64,000 bases of DNA from Melieria omissa (lineage: Eukaryota; Arthropoda; Insecta; Diptera; Ulidiidae), in contig OZ020267.1 of assembly GCA_963971225.1 (NCBI GenBank), positions 90,447,648 to 90,511,647 of the forward strand, given 5' to 3'. The translations under genes were made by a program, and so were the position numbers. The notes below the pieces were generated by a model. That model did not search any database. It saw only the letters and a program-made list of their open reading frames with translations, and had not been told where the DNA came from. Of the stretch, positions 19,287 to 34,200 are shown one piece after another. Numbering within the stretch: the stretch's first letter is position 1; every line of letters begins with the position of its first letter.

Positions 19287-22200
19287 GTATCATATTGAAC
19301 TGTTATAAAAACGCTGACAATAGACTTCTCTCTGACAAATCACTATGATATCAGTTATGGGCATTGAAAAAAATAAGTATTAGTATTAGTATATTAATTA
19401 AGTATTAGTATATTAATTTCAATCAAGTATTTAATTTTTTTGAGTTCTTATTCATTAATTTGAACAAATAATCTTTACAACATTTTTTTATGTGTAGCAA
19501 GACTGTTTGTGTCATAAGTGGTCATGGTCATCACTGATTTGGATAAATAACAATTTTGCATTCGTTTTGAAAGTTTTTAAAATTTTTAACAATAATATTA
19601 GCATAAAATGTTTTTTTCTTAAAGAACTTGGGAGAATTTTCGAAATTTTCTAGGCGTATAGCCTATTTCCACTGAGCGCTTAAATGCATTTAAGGGCTCT
19701 GTTAAGTTTGACAACTGTCAAGCGTTTCCACCGAAACTGAGTTAACTCCAAAAGCTTGTTTTTGTTGACATTTTCATTTGGAAAAATCAAATTCTGCATT
19801 TATTTCTGGGCAGCCCCAGCTATACCCATCGCCGCCATCTTCTTTTATACGTATGTGTGGTTTCATGTAGCCTCTCTAGTACATGAAAACCACTCCGCTT
19901 TCCTTCTCAACAGTCTAGGAATGTCTGCGTTTTCATATTTGTGAAAATTGTTCAATTTATTTATTTTTTTTATCAATTTATTTATCATTTGTCAATGTCT
20001 ATTTCATTTGTGAAAGTTGTCGGCTGTTTGATATCAGAGCTGTCTGAATTTTTAATGTCAAGAGGGTTCATGGAAAATTTACTGTTTTTATTTGCTATTT
20101 CAGCATTTATTATTTACAAATAAAAGAAGTATTCACTTCGTTTATGACAGACGATTTGTATTTATGCTGAAAATGCCAGTAAAAGTAGTTCTTTTAGGAA
20201 AAAATTAACCACACCGAACGCAATTCAAATCCCTTCCCTCGTTTGTGTTCGTACGGCTTTTGCAGCCCCTGAAAGCATGCTATCAAAATTTGTACATTTG
20301 TGAATATTGCTCCCGTTTTTAACATAAAATTTTCTGTTAGACGTCTGTAAACGGCAAAACTGAGTTAACTCAGTTTTGAAAGTGAGTTCACGCACTTTGA
20401 TACAAAAACAATTGTATGGGAATTTGAGCATTTAAATGCGATGTCAAACTGCAGTTAAGCGTAAACTGCAGTTAAGGCCCAGTGGAAATAGGCTAGTATA
20501 CTTTAGTTTTTCTTCCATGAAAAGTCAATTGTCGGCGCAAAGATTGAACAATTAGCTGGTATATAAAATATTTTAACGATAAATTTTGTTTAAGGTTAAT
20601 AAATTTGAATGTGCTGGACAAAAGAACATCGTATGCCGGCTCCTTGAAAAGCACTGATAGAGCAAAAGTTAAAATGCAATTACAAAAAAATAAAAAGAGC
20701 CTGCTGAATTTTTCAGATGACGAGTTTCAGAAGGACTTTGCTGGTGATGAGAGTATGAGTGAAGTGAGTATGTATACCCAAGCTATATACCACTACAGTA
20801 GCGTAAACAGGGGGCATTTTCCCCAAATACAAAAAATGCTGGTGAAAAATTGTATTGGGCTTAACAGTTGTACGCACTCCTTATCCTAACTGAAATTTTG
20901 TGTGCGTCACTGTACCACTGTCTAAGTTAGCATACCTTGCCGTACGAATGTTGAACAGTGGAAGACTGTACAGAAGTTTTCATGTACAGTAAACTCGCGA
21001 TAATATTAACATCCTAAAAAATAAACCCTTTTCCCTACTCTACTCTTTTTGACTGCTTTAAAATATAATGCAAAAGCTCTGAAATATAAAAATGTTTTGA
21101 AAAAATTATCTAGACAGAATAAGAATTGCAAATAGATATTTTTTTTTTTTTCGCGCCTTCCGTAAATATGAAAAATTTTGCATAAGTAAAACGGTTTGAT
21201 TTGAATTAGTTCATATTATTGCGAGTTCAAAATAGTTCACATATTTTCACCAAATTTGATGGAAGTGTGTCCAGTGACGCTAACGTTATTTTCGTTCGTT
21301 TTTGTAGAGCGATCAAGAAATCATGACTGAGAAGCAGTATTTGGTCCGTTACAATGAAAATCTTAAACAGCAATTCCTCAATGGCTCAAGTAGTGATTCA
21401 GCTGAGGAAGATGAAGTCACTAAGGACATGGAAGATGAATTATCGGATGATGATGGATGCAGTAAGTCGCCTTTGGTGGAAAAATTTTTGAAAAAGTTCA
21501 ATGTCGAGGACAGTGATGAAGAAATTGGGCAAGACAAAACGAGCTCTGCAGAACTGAAGATGATCGGTAAACAAGCGATTGGGGAAAGCGAGAAGATAAG
21601 AAAAAAATGTGATCATTCGTCGGAAAATTCGGATTGTGAGCTGTTAGCTGACTCATTCGTGTCACGTAAACATAGCAGACCAAAGTCGTTAGAAAAAATG
21701 CTTCTTGAAGTCGATAAGCGAAAGAATAACAAAGTCTATGACGATTTCATAAGCTTAAGCTCGGAGAGTGAAAGTTCGGATGTTGAGGCGGTTGAGGATG
21801 CGAAATCACGCATTATTAAACCTATGTTGCGTCAAGACCAACTGGCTGGTGGGACTCGCAAAGCCCAAAAGGAGGAAAGTGATCGAATTCGTCGTTTGGA
21901 AAAGAAGCACTGTACATTAATAAAAGTACTGAAAGATCGGCAAGATATAAATAAAAGCCATGATTTGATTTTGGACTACAACGAGGAAACAAAAACATTC
22001 ATTAAAGTTCACCCAGATATAGTAAAACATCTGAAACAACATCAAGTTGACGGAGTGAAATTTATGTATGACTCATGCTACGGGTCCGTGAGTACATTGA
22101 AAAAACATCCCGGCTCCGGTTGTATCCTAGCACATTGTATGGGACTTGGTAAAACACTCCAGGTATCGTTATGCTCAGCTTGCGTTTTATAAATTCGAAT

Positions 22201-25200
22201 ATTAAAACTAATTGTTTCCGTTTAGCTTATCGCGCTGTTGCACACAGTGATCTCTTATAAAGAGCTTAGGACAACAAAAGTCTTGGTGCTGTGTCCGAAA
22301 AGTACTGTCATGAACTGGGCCGATGAAATCAAACGGTGGTTAGGGCCGTTGAAAACCAGGAACCTGAAGCACTATACCTTCAACGACATATCGTAAGTAA
22401 ATTTCTGAAGAGCAATTACTAATAGCACTAAATTTGTCAATTCGAAATGCAAAAAATATTTCCGCCAAAATAATATTCAGTAGATTAGTATTTTATTCGA
22501 AGTTAGATTGTACTGATTGATTTGAATTCACTCACTGTTTTTTAAAACATTACAATACATACCTCACATTACATTTTCTTTTAAAATTTACATTTAGAGA
22601 TATTAACGACAAAATAAAAGTACTGCGCCAATGGTCGTCTTCTACATCAAATTTGACAGGAATTTTGTTGATTGGATATGAAGCATTTAGGACACTAGTA
22701 TGTTATCATGCCTATAAGAACCGAACGATAAGTACCGCACGCTTAGAAAGCATTCGTGAAGATGTGGACAAGTATCTCCTGAATCCAGGTATTGCTTGAA
22801 ACAATGAGATATGTGTTCCTGCAGTGGTGAGAATATGCTTTGGAAGTACACACATTGACGGCAAGAGATGCCAAACGATTATTTGGAGCTTTTTCAGCTG
22901 TTGAGTTTTTCCTTTAAATATTTGCAGGCGCAGATTTAGTTGTCTGTGATGAGGGTCACATAATAAAAAATAGCAAGTCAGCAATTAGCCTGGCAGTATC
23001 TCAGATTAAAACTCCGAAACGAATAATACTAACTGGCACCCCTATACAGAATAACTTGAAAGAATGTACGGAACATATATTATTTGCCTGTAAATTGAAC
23101 TAATTAACTCACAAAAACTGCTTTTTAGATTATAGCATGGTGAATTTTATTAAACCTCTGTTTCTTGGAACTGAAAAGGAATTTGCAAACCTTTATGCAA
23201 ATCCAATAAAAAATGGCCAACACAAAGATTCTAGTAAACGAGACATCAAAGTGATGAAACAAAGATCGTTTGTTCTGCATAAGAAACTTTCAAAATTTGT
23301 GCAAGTAAGTTTGTTTGCAAATTTTAATCTACGTAAATTTCGTTTCGTTGTCGTTTAATAATAACTACAATTTTTATTTTAGAGAAAGGAAGCCGAACTT
23401 CTAAAGTCATTCCTACCGCAAAAGTATGAATATGTGTTATTTATTCCAATGACTTCCGTTCAGGTAAGTTCACAAAGCGCTTATCTATATTAGAAACATA
23501 AATACATTGAACATTTCCCGATTGCTTCTTTCAGAACAATCTCTATGAGTACATTTTGGAAACTATATCAAAAGGGGGAGAAAATCGCGGAAAAAGCTTG
23601 ATTACAGATTACACTTGTCTAAGAAAAGTAAGAACTAACATTAAAAACGATTTTATGTTCAAACTAATCTCATTCATTTATTCAGATTTGGACTCATCCT
23701 AAGGTTTTGGAAGATGCTTGGAAAAATGCTACAGCCGTATGTGAAACCATTTTTTAATGTTTTTTTTTGGGTTACAATAATCTAATGGGCAGTATTTCTA
23801 CAGCAAAAATTTAAAAAGGACCCACGAAAAACTCAGTTACCCAGCCAAGTGCATTCAGACGATGAGCAACCAGATGATGTGTTCGACAGTCAAACCGGGG
23901 CTATGTCGGTAACTAATGATTGGTGGCGCAATTTACTCACTGAAAAGGATTTGGAAACTATACTTCCCAGCAATAAATTACGTACGATGTTCGAAATACT
24001 AAGAATGTGTGAAGAAAAAGGAGAAAAATGGTAACAAAATTATTTATCGTTGTTAAAAAAGCTATTAAGATTGTTTAAATAGATCGAAATTGGTGACCTT
24101 AATCTTGTTAGTCAATGGAACAGACTGACACAATGACGGGACTAAGGGCCGTTTACTCAACTTACCGGTAAAGTGACCTTTAGCTAAAGGTCACTTTAAA
24201 GTGCCCGGTAACTATTTTCGTTTTCTCAACTGCCTGATAAATATAAATGTAGCAAGTCTGATTTTTTGGTAACTCTGGTCTACGATGGGCAGCACCTGGC
24301 GGCGCAATCAGCTGTTTTTGAAACATTATAATTATTTTTGAAGGAAAAAAGATAAATTTTGCTTGGCAAAATCTTGCTGATGCTTCTAAAAGGGGGCGTG
24401 TCCCGACGTTGAAAATCGTTGAGGGACAAGTTTGACAGCTTTAAGCGCAAGTCCAAGCTGTAACTTGCACCGGAGAAGAGCGAGACGTATCGCACAGGTG
24501 GCGGCCCAGCAGCGATTGAAATGTCAGCAGTGCAAAGCAGTGAAATTGTTCAATCGGCTGTAATATGTTCTATTTGCTGCATTTTGCGACTCCGTACCTT
24601 CAAAAGCGTCTTCCAGTGCATGAATATAAAAAACCCGCCCATTTTCCATACCGAAAGACCTCAAATTCAAATTTCATTTCAAATTGTAATTTCATTACCA
24701 GCTGTTTTTTTGTTTGTAAACAAACATATGCATGTACTTGGCACCATTTCCACTTAAAGTTCACTTTAAAGTTTAACAGGCACTCAATCTGACCGGTAAG
24801 TTATATCGGGAGGATAGCTTAAGAAGCGGTTGAGAAAACGAAAATGCGTTATCGGCCCGCTAAAGTGAACTTTAAAGTTAAAGGTAAGTTGAGAAAACGG
24901 CCCTAAGACACCTATCTACGAATGAAAAATTTTAATTTTTGTTTTAATATTTTGTGTCGGCTGATATACGGTTAAACGACCAACCACTCTTCTACTTGAC
25001 TCTTTTAAAGCTGCCGCTCAGATCCTTGGTTTGCAGTGTAATAATATATTTAAACTTGTAAAAACCCATAAATAACTGCTTAATAATTTTGATCATTTCA
25101 GTTTGATTTTTTCTGCATTTGTCGCTGTATTGAATGTGGTTGAGTACTTTTTCAAGAAGATCACAGATCTTGATCCAGAAACTTTACAGCAACTAAGTAA

Positions 25201-28200
25201 GATTTTATACATTGTTTATTCCTTGATTTATGTTTCTTTTTGTAACACATAGATATTTGTGCAAGCTATCCAGCTAAAAAGACGTGGGATCTGGGAAAGG
25301 ACTACTATCGCCTAGATGGTAAAACGCCGAAATTATTAAGGCACAAAATGGTTGAACAATTTAATTCCACCTCCAACACTCGTGCTCGAGTGTTCTTAAT
25401 TTCGGCAAGGGCTGGTGGACAAGGTATCAATCTTATTGGCGCTAATAGGGTTATTATACTAGACACTTCCTGGAATCCTTCGAATGACCAGCAAAATATC
25501 TTTCGTATATTCCGTTTGGGTCAAAGAAAAAAGTGCTACATTTATCGCCTTCTTGCCATGGTAGGCAACATAAAGTTATTGTATCGTATAACTCGCGTAA
25601 CGAATATATAATTTAGGGAACAATGGAAGAAAAAGTTTACTCCAGATCAGTTACAAAGCAAGCGATGAGTTTTAGAGTTGTAGATGAACAACAAATTGAC
25701 AGGCACTACAGCATGGCTGAACTGGCGGAACTCTACACGTATGTAAACATTTACAAGTTCATATTTAAAATTGTCAAAGCAATGCGTTTTCTGCAGCCTA
25801 ACGTTACCTGATTACACAGCCAGGCCCATGCCAGAATGCCCACAAGATACAATCCTGGCGTGCTTGCTTCTAAACTATCCACATTTGGTTTACAAATATC
25901 ATGAACATGATAGTCTGCTTGAAAACAAAGTAGAACAAGAACTAAGTGAGCAAGAAAAGGCGGATGCTTGGGCTGCGTACGAGAGAGAGCTGCAAATGAA
26001 TTCAGGTATTTTTAATATCTTATGGAAAATTTTCTTATGTTTACACTATGATCAATAAGTACCGGGACTGTGTCAAAAAAACAAAATTTTCTTTATTCTT
26101 CTGGTAAATTTATTTTATCCCCTTCAAAATAAGCCCCATCTGAAGCAATACACATATGCCAACGCTTAATCCAATCGTCCATGCACTTCTGGTAAGCCGA
26201 AGCAGGTATGGCCTTCAGCTCTCGCGTCGCATTTTCTTTTATGACCTCTATGGTCATACGAATGATGCAATCGCGCTCAAAATTTGACACAGATGTCAGT
26301 TAAGGTCCTACCGACCTAAAAAAAATTTTTTTACCTGCATCGGGCAAATTTAAAATACACAGTCCGGGTACTTATTGATCATAGTGTACGCTTTGTAAAG
26401 TGAAAACTTTTCGTTTTAACATATGGTTCAAATCATTTGAAAGAAGCCGGGGACTTTTTAAGAAATTAATTGCAATGTCATAAATAAAACAATTTTAGCA
26501 GGAAGGAATCGGTTGACGTATTTGTGGAATGAGGTTAGGTTAGGTAGGGAAGGGTGTGTGCGTCCCAAGGACAGCACTTCCACTCGGAGGCCAAAATGGC
26601 CCATTGTGAATCCCTTCATGGAAGATTCCGGAGCTAACCAGTGGCTCTCAGTTCGGGGCAAACCAGTTCGACCTCTTGATGAAGGAGAGTAGATCCGATA
26701 TTTCAACTACTGCTGCGCAGGCCAAGTCTACCAGGAACCTTGACCCCAAGGTACGGAGTCGGCGTTCCTGCAGAGCCGGGCAGTGGCACAGGTAGTGTTG
26801 GATCGTTTCCACTTCTTCCTCATCTCCACAGCTTCTGCAGACATCACTGGACGAGAGGCACCATTTGACCAGCATAGATCCAATGGCGCAGTGTCCAGTG
26901 ATGACTCCAACAAGCTGCCTAATAGAGGTTCGACTCAGGGACAGTACATATCGCGTTTTCCTCACGGAAAGGGAAGGCCATATTGCCCGGCAGGTACTGC
27001 AATCAGTTCTGCTCCGCCATGAGGACTCGATGTAAGTTTTGCTCAACCTGTCAATACGCAAATACAGGGCAGATATCGGAGGGAGCACAGAGTTATCCAC
27101 TTCGGTGAGAGGCAGGGCGACCCCCTTTCTTGCCATCTCATCCGCTGCCTCGTTTCCTGCCACTCCAGAGTGGCCCGGAACCCAGCAGAGAGTGACTCGG
27201 TGATGTCCGATGCCGCGAAGTGCACTGCGACAACTCTGCACTACCTTTGATTTCACAGTCGCTGATTCCAGCGCTTTAAGGGCTGCCTGACTATCCACAC
27301 AGATTGTGATATCCGTGGGTGATAATGCGCTGTCGCGGATTAATTCAGCAGCTTTCCAGATTGCATAAATCTCCGCCTGAAAGATGCTACAGAGGTCCGG
27401 GAGTCTGAAAGACCGTTGAGCCCCTAGTGCATCTGAGTGGAGACCAGCTCCTGTACCTTCCTCCATCTTAGAACCATCTGTGAAGATGGTGATGGAGGCG
27501 TCTCTTATCACACTTGTAAGTCCCCATTCTTCCCTTGAGGGAAAGGAGGTAAGTGCGCGCGAATCAAAATCCAGGTATGGAATCAGATAGTCCGTGCAGG
27601 AATCTAATTGATGTTCCGTACCTGGCCTCGTAAATGACCTTAGGATCCCAGAGTGTCCATAAGCGTGCTCTTTCCACAAGTTGGCCTCTCTCAGCCTGAG
27701 AGCGCCTTTAGCGGCACAGCACTTAATGAACTCTATTGGGTGGAGATGTAGAATCATCTCTAGGCCTGCCTGGGGGGTGCTTTTGACGGTTCCTGCTATT
27801 CCCATAGCCGCCAGTCTCTGCACCTTCATCAGTTGACCTCAGTCAGACCTGGTGTCCGTGGCCGGCCACCAGACAATGGCTCCGTAGCATAAGATCGGCC
27901 GAATGATCGCTGTATACATCCAGTGGACAATGCCCGGCCGCAATCCCCACTTTTTCCCGAAGGCCTTCTGACAGACGTAGAAGGCATTCAAGCTCTTCTT
28001 CACCCGCTCTTCCACGTTGCGTCTCCAAGAAAGCTTGGAGTCGAGTGTGGTGCCAAGGTATTTCACCTCGGGTGAGAGGGTGATAGTGATGCCGCTGAGT
28101 TTCGGCAGCCTAAACTCCGGTATCTTGTATCTCCTTGTGAACAGTACCATAACCGTCTTTAAGGGGTTAACTCCTAGACCGTTATGCTCTGCCCACCTAG

Positions 28201-31200
28201 AGAGTTCTCCTAAAGCAGACTCCATGAGATCACTGATGGTGGAAAGAAATTTTCCAGGGATCAGGATAGTGACGTCGTCCGCATATGCTACTACTCGCAG
28301 CCTCCTGGATTCGAAGATCTCGAGGATGTTGTTTATCACAAGCAGCCACAGCAGAGGCGAAAGGACGCCCCCCTGAGATGTGCCCCTTGTGGTTAACCTC
28401 CTCACCGAGCACGAGCCTAGGCTGGAGTGAACCCTTCTGCTACTAAGCATATCTCTGGTCCACCTCACCACTTTCTCGTCCACTTCGAATTTTCTAAGTG
28501 CACTGGTTATTGCCTCTAGAGTGACGTTATTAAAGGCCCCCTCAATATCGAGGAAAGCGGCTAACGTATACTCCTTGACGCTCAGCGATTTTTCGATCGT
28601 CTGAACGACCTCATGTAAGGCGCTGTCTACAGATTTACCCCTGCAATACGCATGTTGCGTCCTGCAGAGTCCCCTGGACTGTGCCACTCCCCTGACATAG
28701 ACATCCACCAGCCTCTCCAAAGTCTTAAGAAAGAACGATGACAGGCTGATCGGTCTGTAGTCTTTTGCAGTGATGTGGTTTGACTTCCCCGCCTTGGGGA
28801 TGAACACCACCTTAACCTCTTTCCAGGCGCGCGGTACATAGCCCTGTTGGAGAGATTCCCGAAAGATTCGCACCAAGACTTTGACCACTGCCTCCTTAGA
28901 CCATTGCAGCATAGCCGGAATGACACCATCGGGACCCGGAGATTTGTACGGGTTGAAGGTGTCTATCGCCCATGCCACTTTGACCTCATCGATAATCCCC
29001 CGAACTAAAGCATCCGGTCGTGACAAGTGCTGTCTATGAGGCGTGGTCGTCTCAACAACACTCGTGCAACCGGGAAAGTGGGTGTTCATGAGAGTCTCTA
29101 GAAGCTCCTCCCTCGATTCTGTCCACGAGCCGTCAGACTTCCTAATGCTGCTAGGGGTATGTGATGCCCCGGCTAGCACCTTGCGAAGTCTGGCGGCCTC
29201 GTTGACATTGTCGAGGGATTCACAGTACTTCCTCCAATTATCCCGCTTGGCCGCCCTAATAGTCTTAAACTTATTAAAGCTAGCCTTGTAGGCTCCCCAG
29301 TTTTCTTCAGTTCGGCTAAGTTTAGCCTTATTGAAGAGACGTCTGGTATCTGTTCTAAGTTGTCTTAGCTCTGGGGTCCACCACACCGCGTTGGTTTTCC
29401 GTGGAGCTCGACTTTTAGGACAAGATTCATTAAAAGACTTGTTAAGCACTTTCGTTAGAAGACCAACTGACCTGTCAATGTTGTTTCTCTCGAATGTAGC
29501 GATCGCTTTGCGCGATGCCAGTTTCTGAGAAACTAGTGCACTGAATTTAGGCCAGTTAGTCTTTCTCGGATTCCTATAAGTTTGTGGACATCCAACCTCT
29601 ATGGCCACTGAAAAGACTATACGGTTGTGGTCCGAGAACAAACATTCCGTCAGTACTTTCCAGTCGACCACGGAGATAGTGTTGGAGTCGGTAACTAAGG
29701 TAATATCTATGACTTCCTCCCTAACCCTATTGTGGAAAGTCGGCGTATTGCCTCTATTGCACAGCACAAGGTTAGAGCCTAGAAGAAACTCAAAAATTGA
29801 CTCACCCCTACTGTTGGTGTCGGAACTTCCCCACAGCATGTGGTGTGCATTGGCATCACACCCGATGATAAGGTCGAGCCTCCGTGATCGGGCGTGCGCA
29901 GCAAGGTCCCGGACTTCCTTCGGCGGTGGTTCCTCCCCTTCGAATGGCATGTATGCGGACGACAGGATCAGGTCTCGCCCATCGCGTCGTTCGCATGCAG
30001 CCACACACAGGTCACCAGTACTGTAATGAGACAAAAGAAACAAATTAATGCACCTTCTGTATACAATACAGGCTCGTATCTTACCTTCACCGCGTGAATG
30101 AAGCAATCTAAATTGACCTGAATCTAACCCACAAACCCTGTTTCCTACGATCCAGGGTTCCTGAATTAGAGCCAAGTCAATTTGTGGAATAAAATGTTGA
30201 TTAAATTTCAGCTTAGTCCTAGAACAAAGAAATAATCGGTCAGCGACACTTGTGTTCCATATGTGCCTAATGCATGCGGCCAGCTATGCTGTCCACCAGT
30301 ACATTATCGCACAATGGAACACCAAGTAAACAAATGGGAACCGGCCAGCTTTGCTGTCCACGTATCCCATTCGCCCACCTTGTGTCTTCGTCAACCGCTC
30401 GATCTAAAAGAAGGAGCGACCGCTGAGGGCTCGCTTTTATAGGCAAAAGTTAAGGAGTTAAGTTGGCTGCGCGTCAGTATGTTACAACATTATTACATAA
30501 AACGTAGGTGGCAACGCGAGCATGTACATATATGGAATTTAGAAATACAGATGGCTCTGCTGCTAGTAACTTAAAATATAGAGGGCTCTGCTGCTAGTAA
30601 CTTAAAATATAGAGGGCTCTGCTACAGTCTCCCACTTTGACTTGCGATCACGTCCCGGAAGCACGTCAACATCTTAATTCATTGCCTTCCTTGGTCGTCC
30701 TCGCCTCCTCGTAGTAGGTGTACAGGAGCAGGATTTTCTGCGATGTCATCCTTCTTCTTGAAATTTTCTCGTTCGACAATGGCTCGTACGTCGTGTCGGA
30801 CGTCATCCAGCGTTCGTAGCTCGCGTCCAAATGTTAGATAGGCAGCCGTAAACCCTGTACTCTGGCATCTTGCGGTGTTCATAGCGAAGCGTACGGCAGC
30901 AATGTTAATGTGCCATGTGTCGTGATGTTGCACTAAAATGGCTAATTGTGCTTTCAGGTCACGGTTTCGTCGTTCTACCGGATTTGCTTCAGGGTGGAAC
31001 ACGGGCGTGAACTGCTGCTGTATCTCCATGCAATAAGTCACTTTTTGCATGATAGCGGAAATGAACTGCACACCATTGTCTGATTTTAAGCGCCGTGGTA
31101 CTCCATAGCGAAAGAATACTTCTTCGATGAGCGTCGTTGCACAAATTTCTGCTGTAGCCTCTCTCAGCGGGAACAGCTCCGTCCATCTGCTGGCAATGTC

Positions 31201-34200
31201 TTCAGCTATCAATATCCACTGAAAACCATCTTCCGTTCGTGGATGTTGGATGCTTTATAACGCTGACAATCAACACACGCCTTTACGTGTTTCGCAATCT
31301 CAGCCCTCATACCAGGCCAAAAGATCGGCCTGCGATACGGGCTACTGACCTGTCGATGCCATAGTGTCCTGCCGAGCTGTCGTTATGATATGTTTGCATA
31401 ATTTCGGCTCGCTGTTGCACAGGCACTGCCAGTTGAGCATCTTCGGCATCATCATCGCCATAGCAATATAAAACGCCTTCGTTCATGAGGTATCCGCGGT
31501 TTACCCAGCGGTGCAAGTTGTCATCTTCTACTTCCAACGATGTGATGATATTTTTGAGATACTCATCTTTGACTTGCTCGTCGCGGATGTCTTTGGCCGT
31601 TTTCTTCGGAAAGTCAATATGAATGGCGAAAATTTCCTTTTTCTCATTGTCATCGCTCTCAGTGTATGGTGGACGAGAAAGCATATCTGCCAATGCATTC
31701 ATTTTACCAGGTGTGTACTAAATTTTAAAATTATAATGTTGAATGGCAAACCTCTGAGAGCAAAAATTGCCTATGAAAAAGCTCCCAACCTGCCGTTCGG
31801 AACCGGCATAAAACTGTAGGTCCCTTCCACCCGCGTACAAAATTCACACGCACAACACGGGTGGTTGCGGGAAGCTAGGCCTTAGTCTCGCGTAAGCGGG
31901 CTGTCGTGCCAATCAATTACACGGTGCAACACTGAAAATACACCTGACAAATTACATAGTGTAGGCTGTTTATATGGTCGAATAATCCATAAAAATATTT
32001 TTGTTATATTTGTTGTACCCTCCAAATTTTATTTATTTACAAAAAACCGTTTTTACAAACTTTCCGCGGTTATCTATGAATATCTCAGTCATTTTTTTAA
32101 CGATTTTCAATATGTAATATGTTTTGGAAAGAGCATTGTCAGACCTTTCGAATGATGTATGTCAATTCATTGTTTAAACAAATAAGTAGTAAGTTTTTAT
32201 CGCATAAACCTTGAAAAAGTGATTTTTTTCTCAATTTTTTTAACTTTAACCAGTTTTTATTGCATAATGAAACAAAAAAAATTAGTAAAGTTAGGTAATA
32301 TTCTGAAAGAAGATTTATTTACGAACAAATTGGTGTATTGCTTTATTGAATTGGACCAAAACTGCGGAATCTACGCTATTTTTTCGTAACTAGAAAATAT
32401 GGCCTATCATGTGTATTGCAGTGTGTACAATGAATTCGTTTTAAATTTTTATTTAAATCTCAAATGAATACATATTCAAGGCTTTATTTTCTAGTTACGA
32501 AAAAATAGCATAGATTCCGCAGTTTTGGTCCAATTCAATAAAGCAATACACCAATTTGTTCGTAAACAAATCTTCTTTCAGAATATTACCTAACTTTATT
32601 AATTTTTTTGTTTCATTATGCAATAAAAACTGGTTAAAGTTAAAAAGATTGAGAAAAAAATCACTTTTCCAAGGTTTATGCGATAAAAACTTACTACTTA
32701 TTTGTTTAAACAATGAATTGACATACATCATTCGAAAGGTCTGACAATGCTCTTTCCAAAACATATTACATGTTGAAAATCGTTAAAAAAAATGACTGAG
32801 ATATTCATAGATTACCGCGGAAAGTTTGTAAAAACGGTTTTTTGTAAATAAATAAAATTTGGAGGGTACAACAAATATAACAAAAATATTTTTATGGATT
32901 ATTCGACCACATAAACAGCCTACAGTATGTTACTTGTCGGGTGTATTTCATTTTTTTTTTTTTGTAGCACAGTGTTATTATTAATTATTATTAATTAATG
33001 TTGAATCTGCAACGCCCACCTGGCAATTCGTCCGGACGGAGTCTTAAACGTGAACAGCCACTTAAGGGGCTGATGGTCTGTTTTGAGGATTATCTCTTCC
33101 CCCTCGATGTAACCACGGAATTTAGTGCATGTCCAAACGATAGCGAGCGCCTCGCGTTCTGTTGTGGTGTAATTGTATTCTGCCTTAGAAAGCAAACGAC
33201 TCGCATACTCTATAGTTCTTCTTCCTTCTCCCCCTGGAGTAGAACAGCTCCAAGTGCATAATTGCTGGCGTCAGTTTTGAGTACGAGGGGCAAACCATCT
33301 TGCGCTTGCTTGAGAATTGGTGACGACACTAGTTTTTCTTTGAGTTCGACAAATGCTGCTTGCTGTGGTTCTCCCCATTTCCAAACTGCATTTTTTTTGT
33401 TAAATCGGTAAGCGGCTTGGCAATTTCAGCGTAGTGGGGTATGAAGCGTCGGTACCACGAGCATGTTTGCACAAAAGAGATCAGCTGCTTAATATTGTTA
33501 GGCGCCTTTCGATTGCTGATGGCGCTTGTCTTTTCAGGATCCACATTAATGCCTTCAGGCGTGACTATATGCCCGAGGTACTTAACTTCTGAACAGCAAA
33601 AATGGCATTTAGCGTTATTGGCTCGCAACTTAAACATATTAAGGGGAGGTTCTTTCTAATTTGGCCAAAAAAAGGCCTAAGTTTGGAAATGATTTGTGGC
33701 ATGATGAAAAAACATAGAAACATCCGGTTTTGACGGTTGAATGGGTATTTTATTATACAATAATATGGTATATTTTTTGTAACAAAATTCAAAATGGCGG
33801 CTGAACAATGGCGGCTTTCGTCGATCACTGCCTGAAAAATCTCGTCTCCGAATTTCAAGCCTACAGCCTCTTGTAGTAATCTGAAATGAAAAATGTTTTT
33901 TTAAATGAAAGTAGATGAAATTTTCTATGGCTTATACCTAACTATAATGATTTTTGACCAAAAATTGACTGAAATGTGGACGCTCGAAAAAAAAATTTTT
34001 TTTTTGTCACTTTTTTTTGTTATTAAACCTTAATTATAAATAACAATTTAATGGTAACTTATGCTCGTTTTAGGTATAAGCCATACAGAAAATGATCACC
34101 TTTCAAACATGCTTTAGATTAAGAAAATTAGAACAACAGATCAAGAGATATCCTTGAAATTCAGATGGAAAACGTGTTGAAAGATAGCAGCTCCGGGCAA

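Larger units (their letters stand above)
26495..30626 (-). repeat. G1 Gypsy 3' LTR, split by a LINE
   Basis: The LTR consists of 30626-30191 and 26530-26495 (about 472 bp together), separated by the LINE at 26531-30179 and the second copy of its 11 bp duplication. A TATA-like CCTATAAAAGCGAG (minus strand, about 30440) marks the promoter. A unit containing CTGCTGCTAGTAACTTAAAA occurs twice here (30557-30620) and once in the 5' LTR. A purine-rich AAAGTGGGAGAC just upstream (minus strand, about 30640-30627) is the likely polypurine tract. Confidence 0.82.

Noticed and set aside
26093..26290. Small host gene of 65 codons
   Set aside because: It matches the transposase C-terminus and lies between mariner-type inverted ends with TA flanks.
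32495..32764. Overlapping open frames on both strands near 32.5 kb
   Set aside because: They are the two arms of a palindromic DNA element read in opposite directions.
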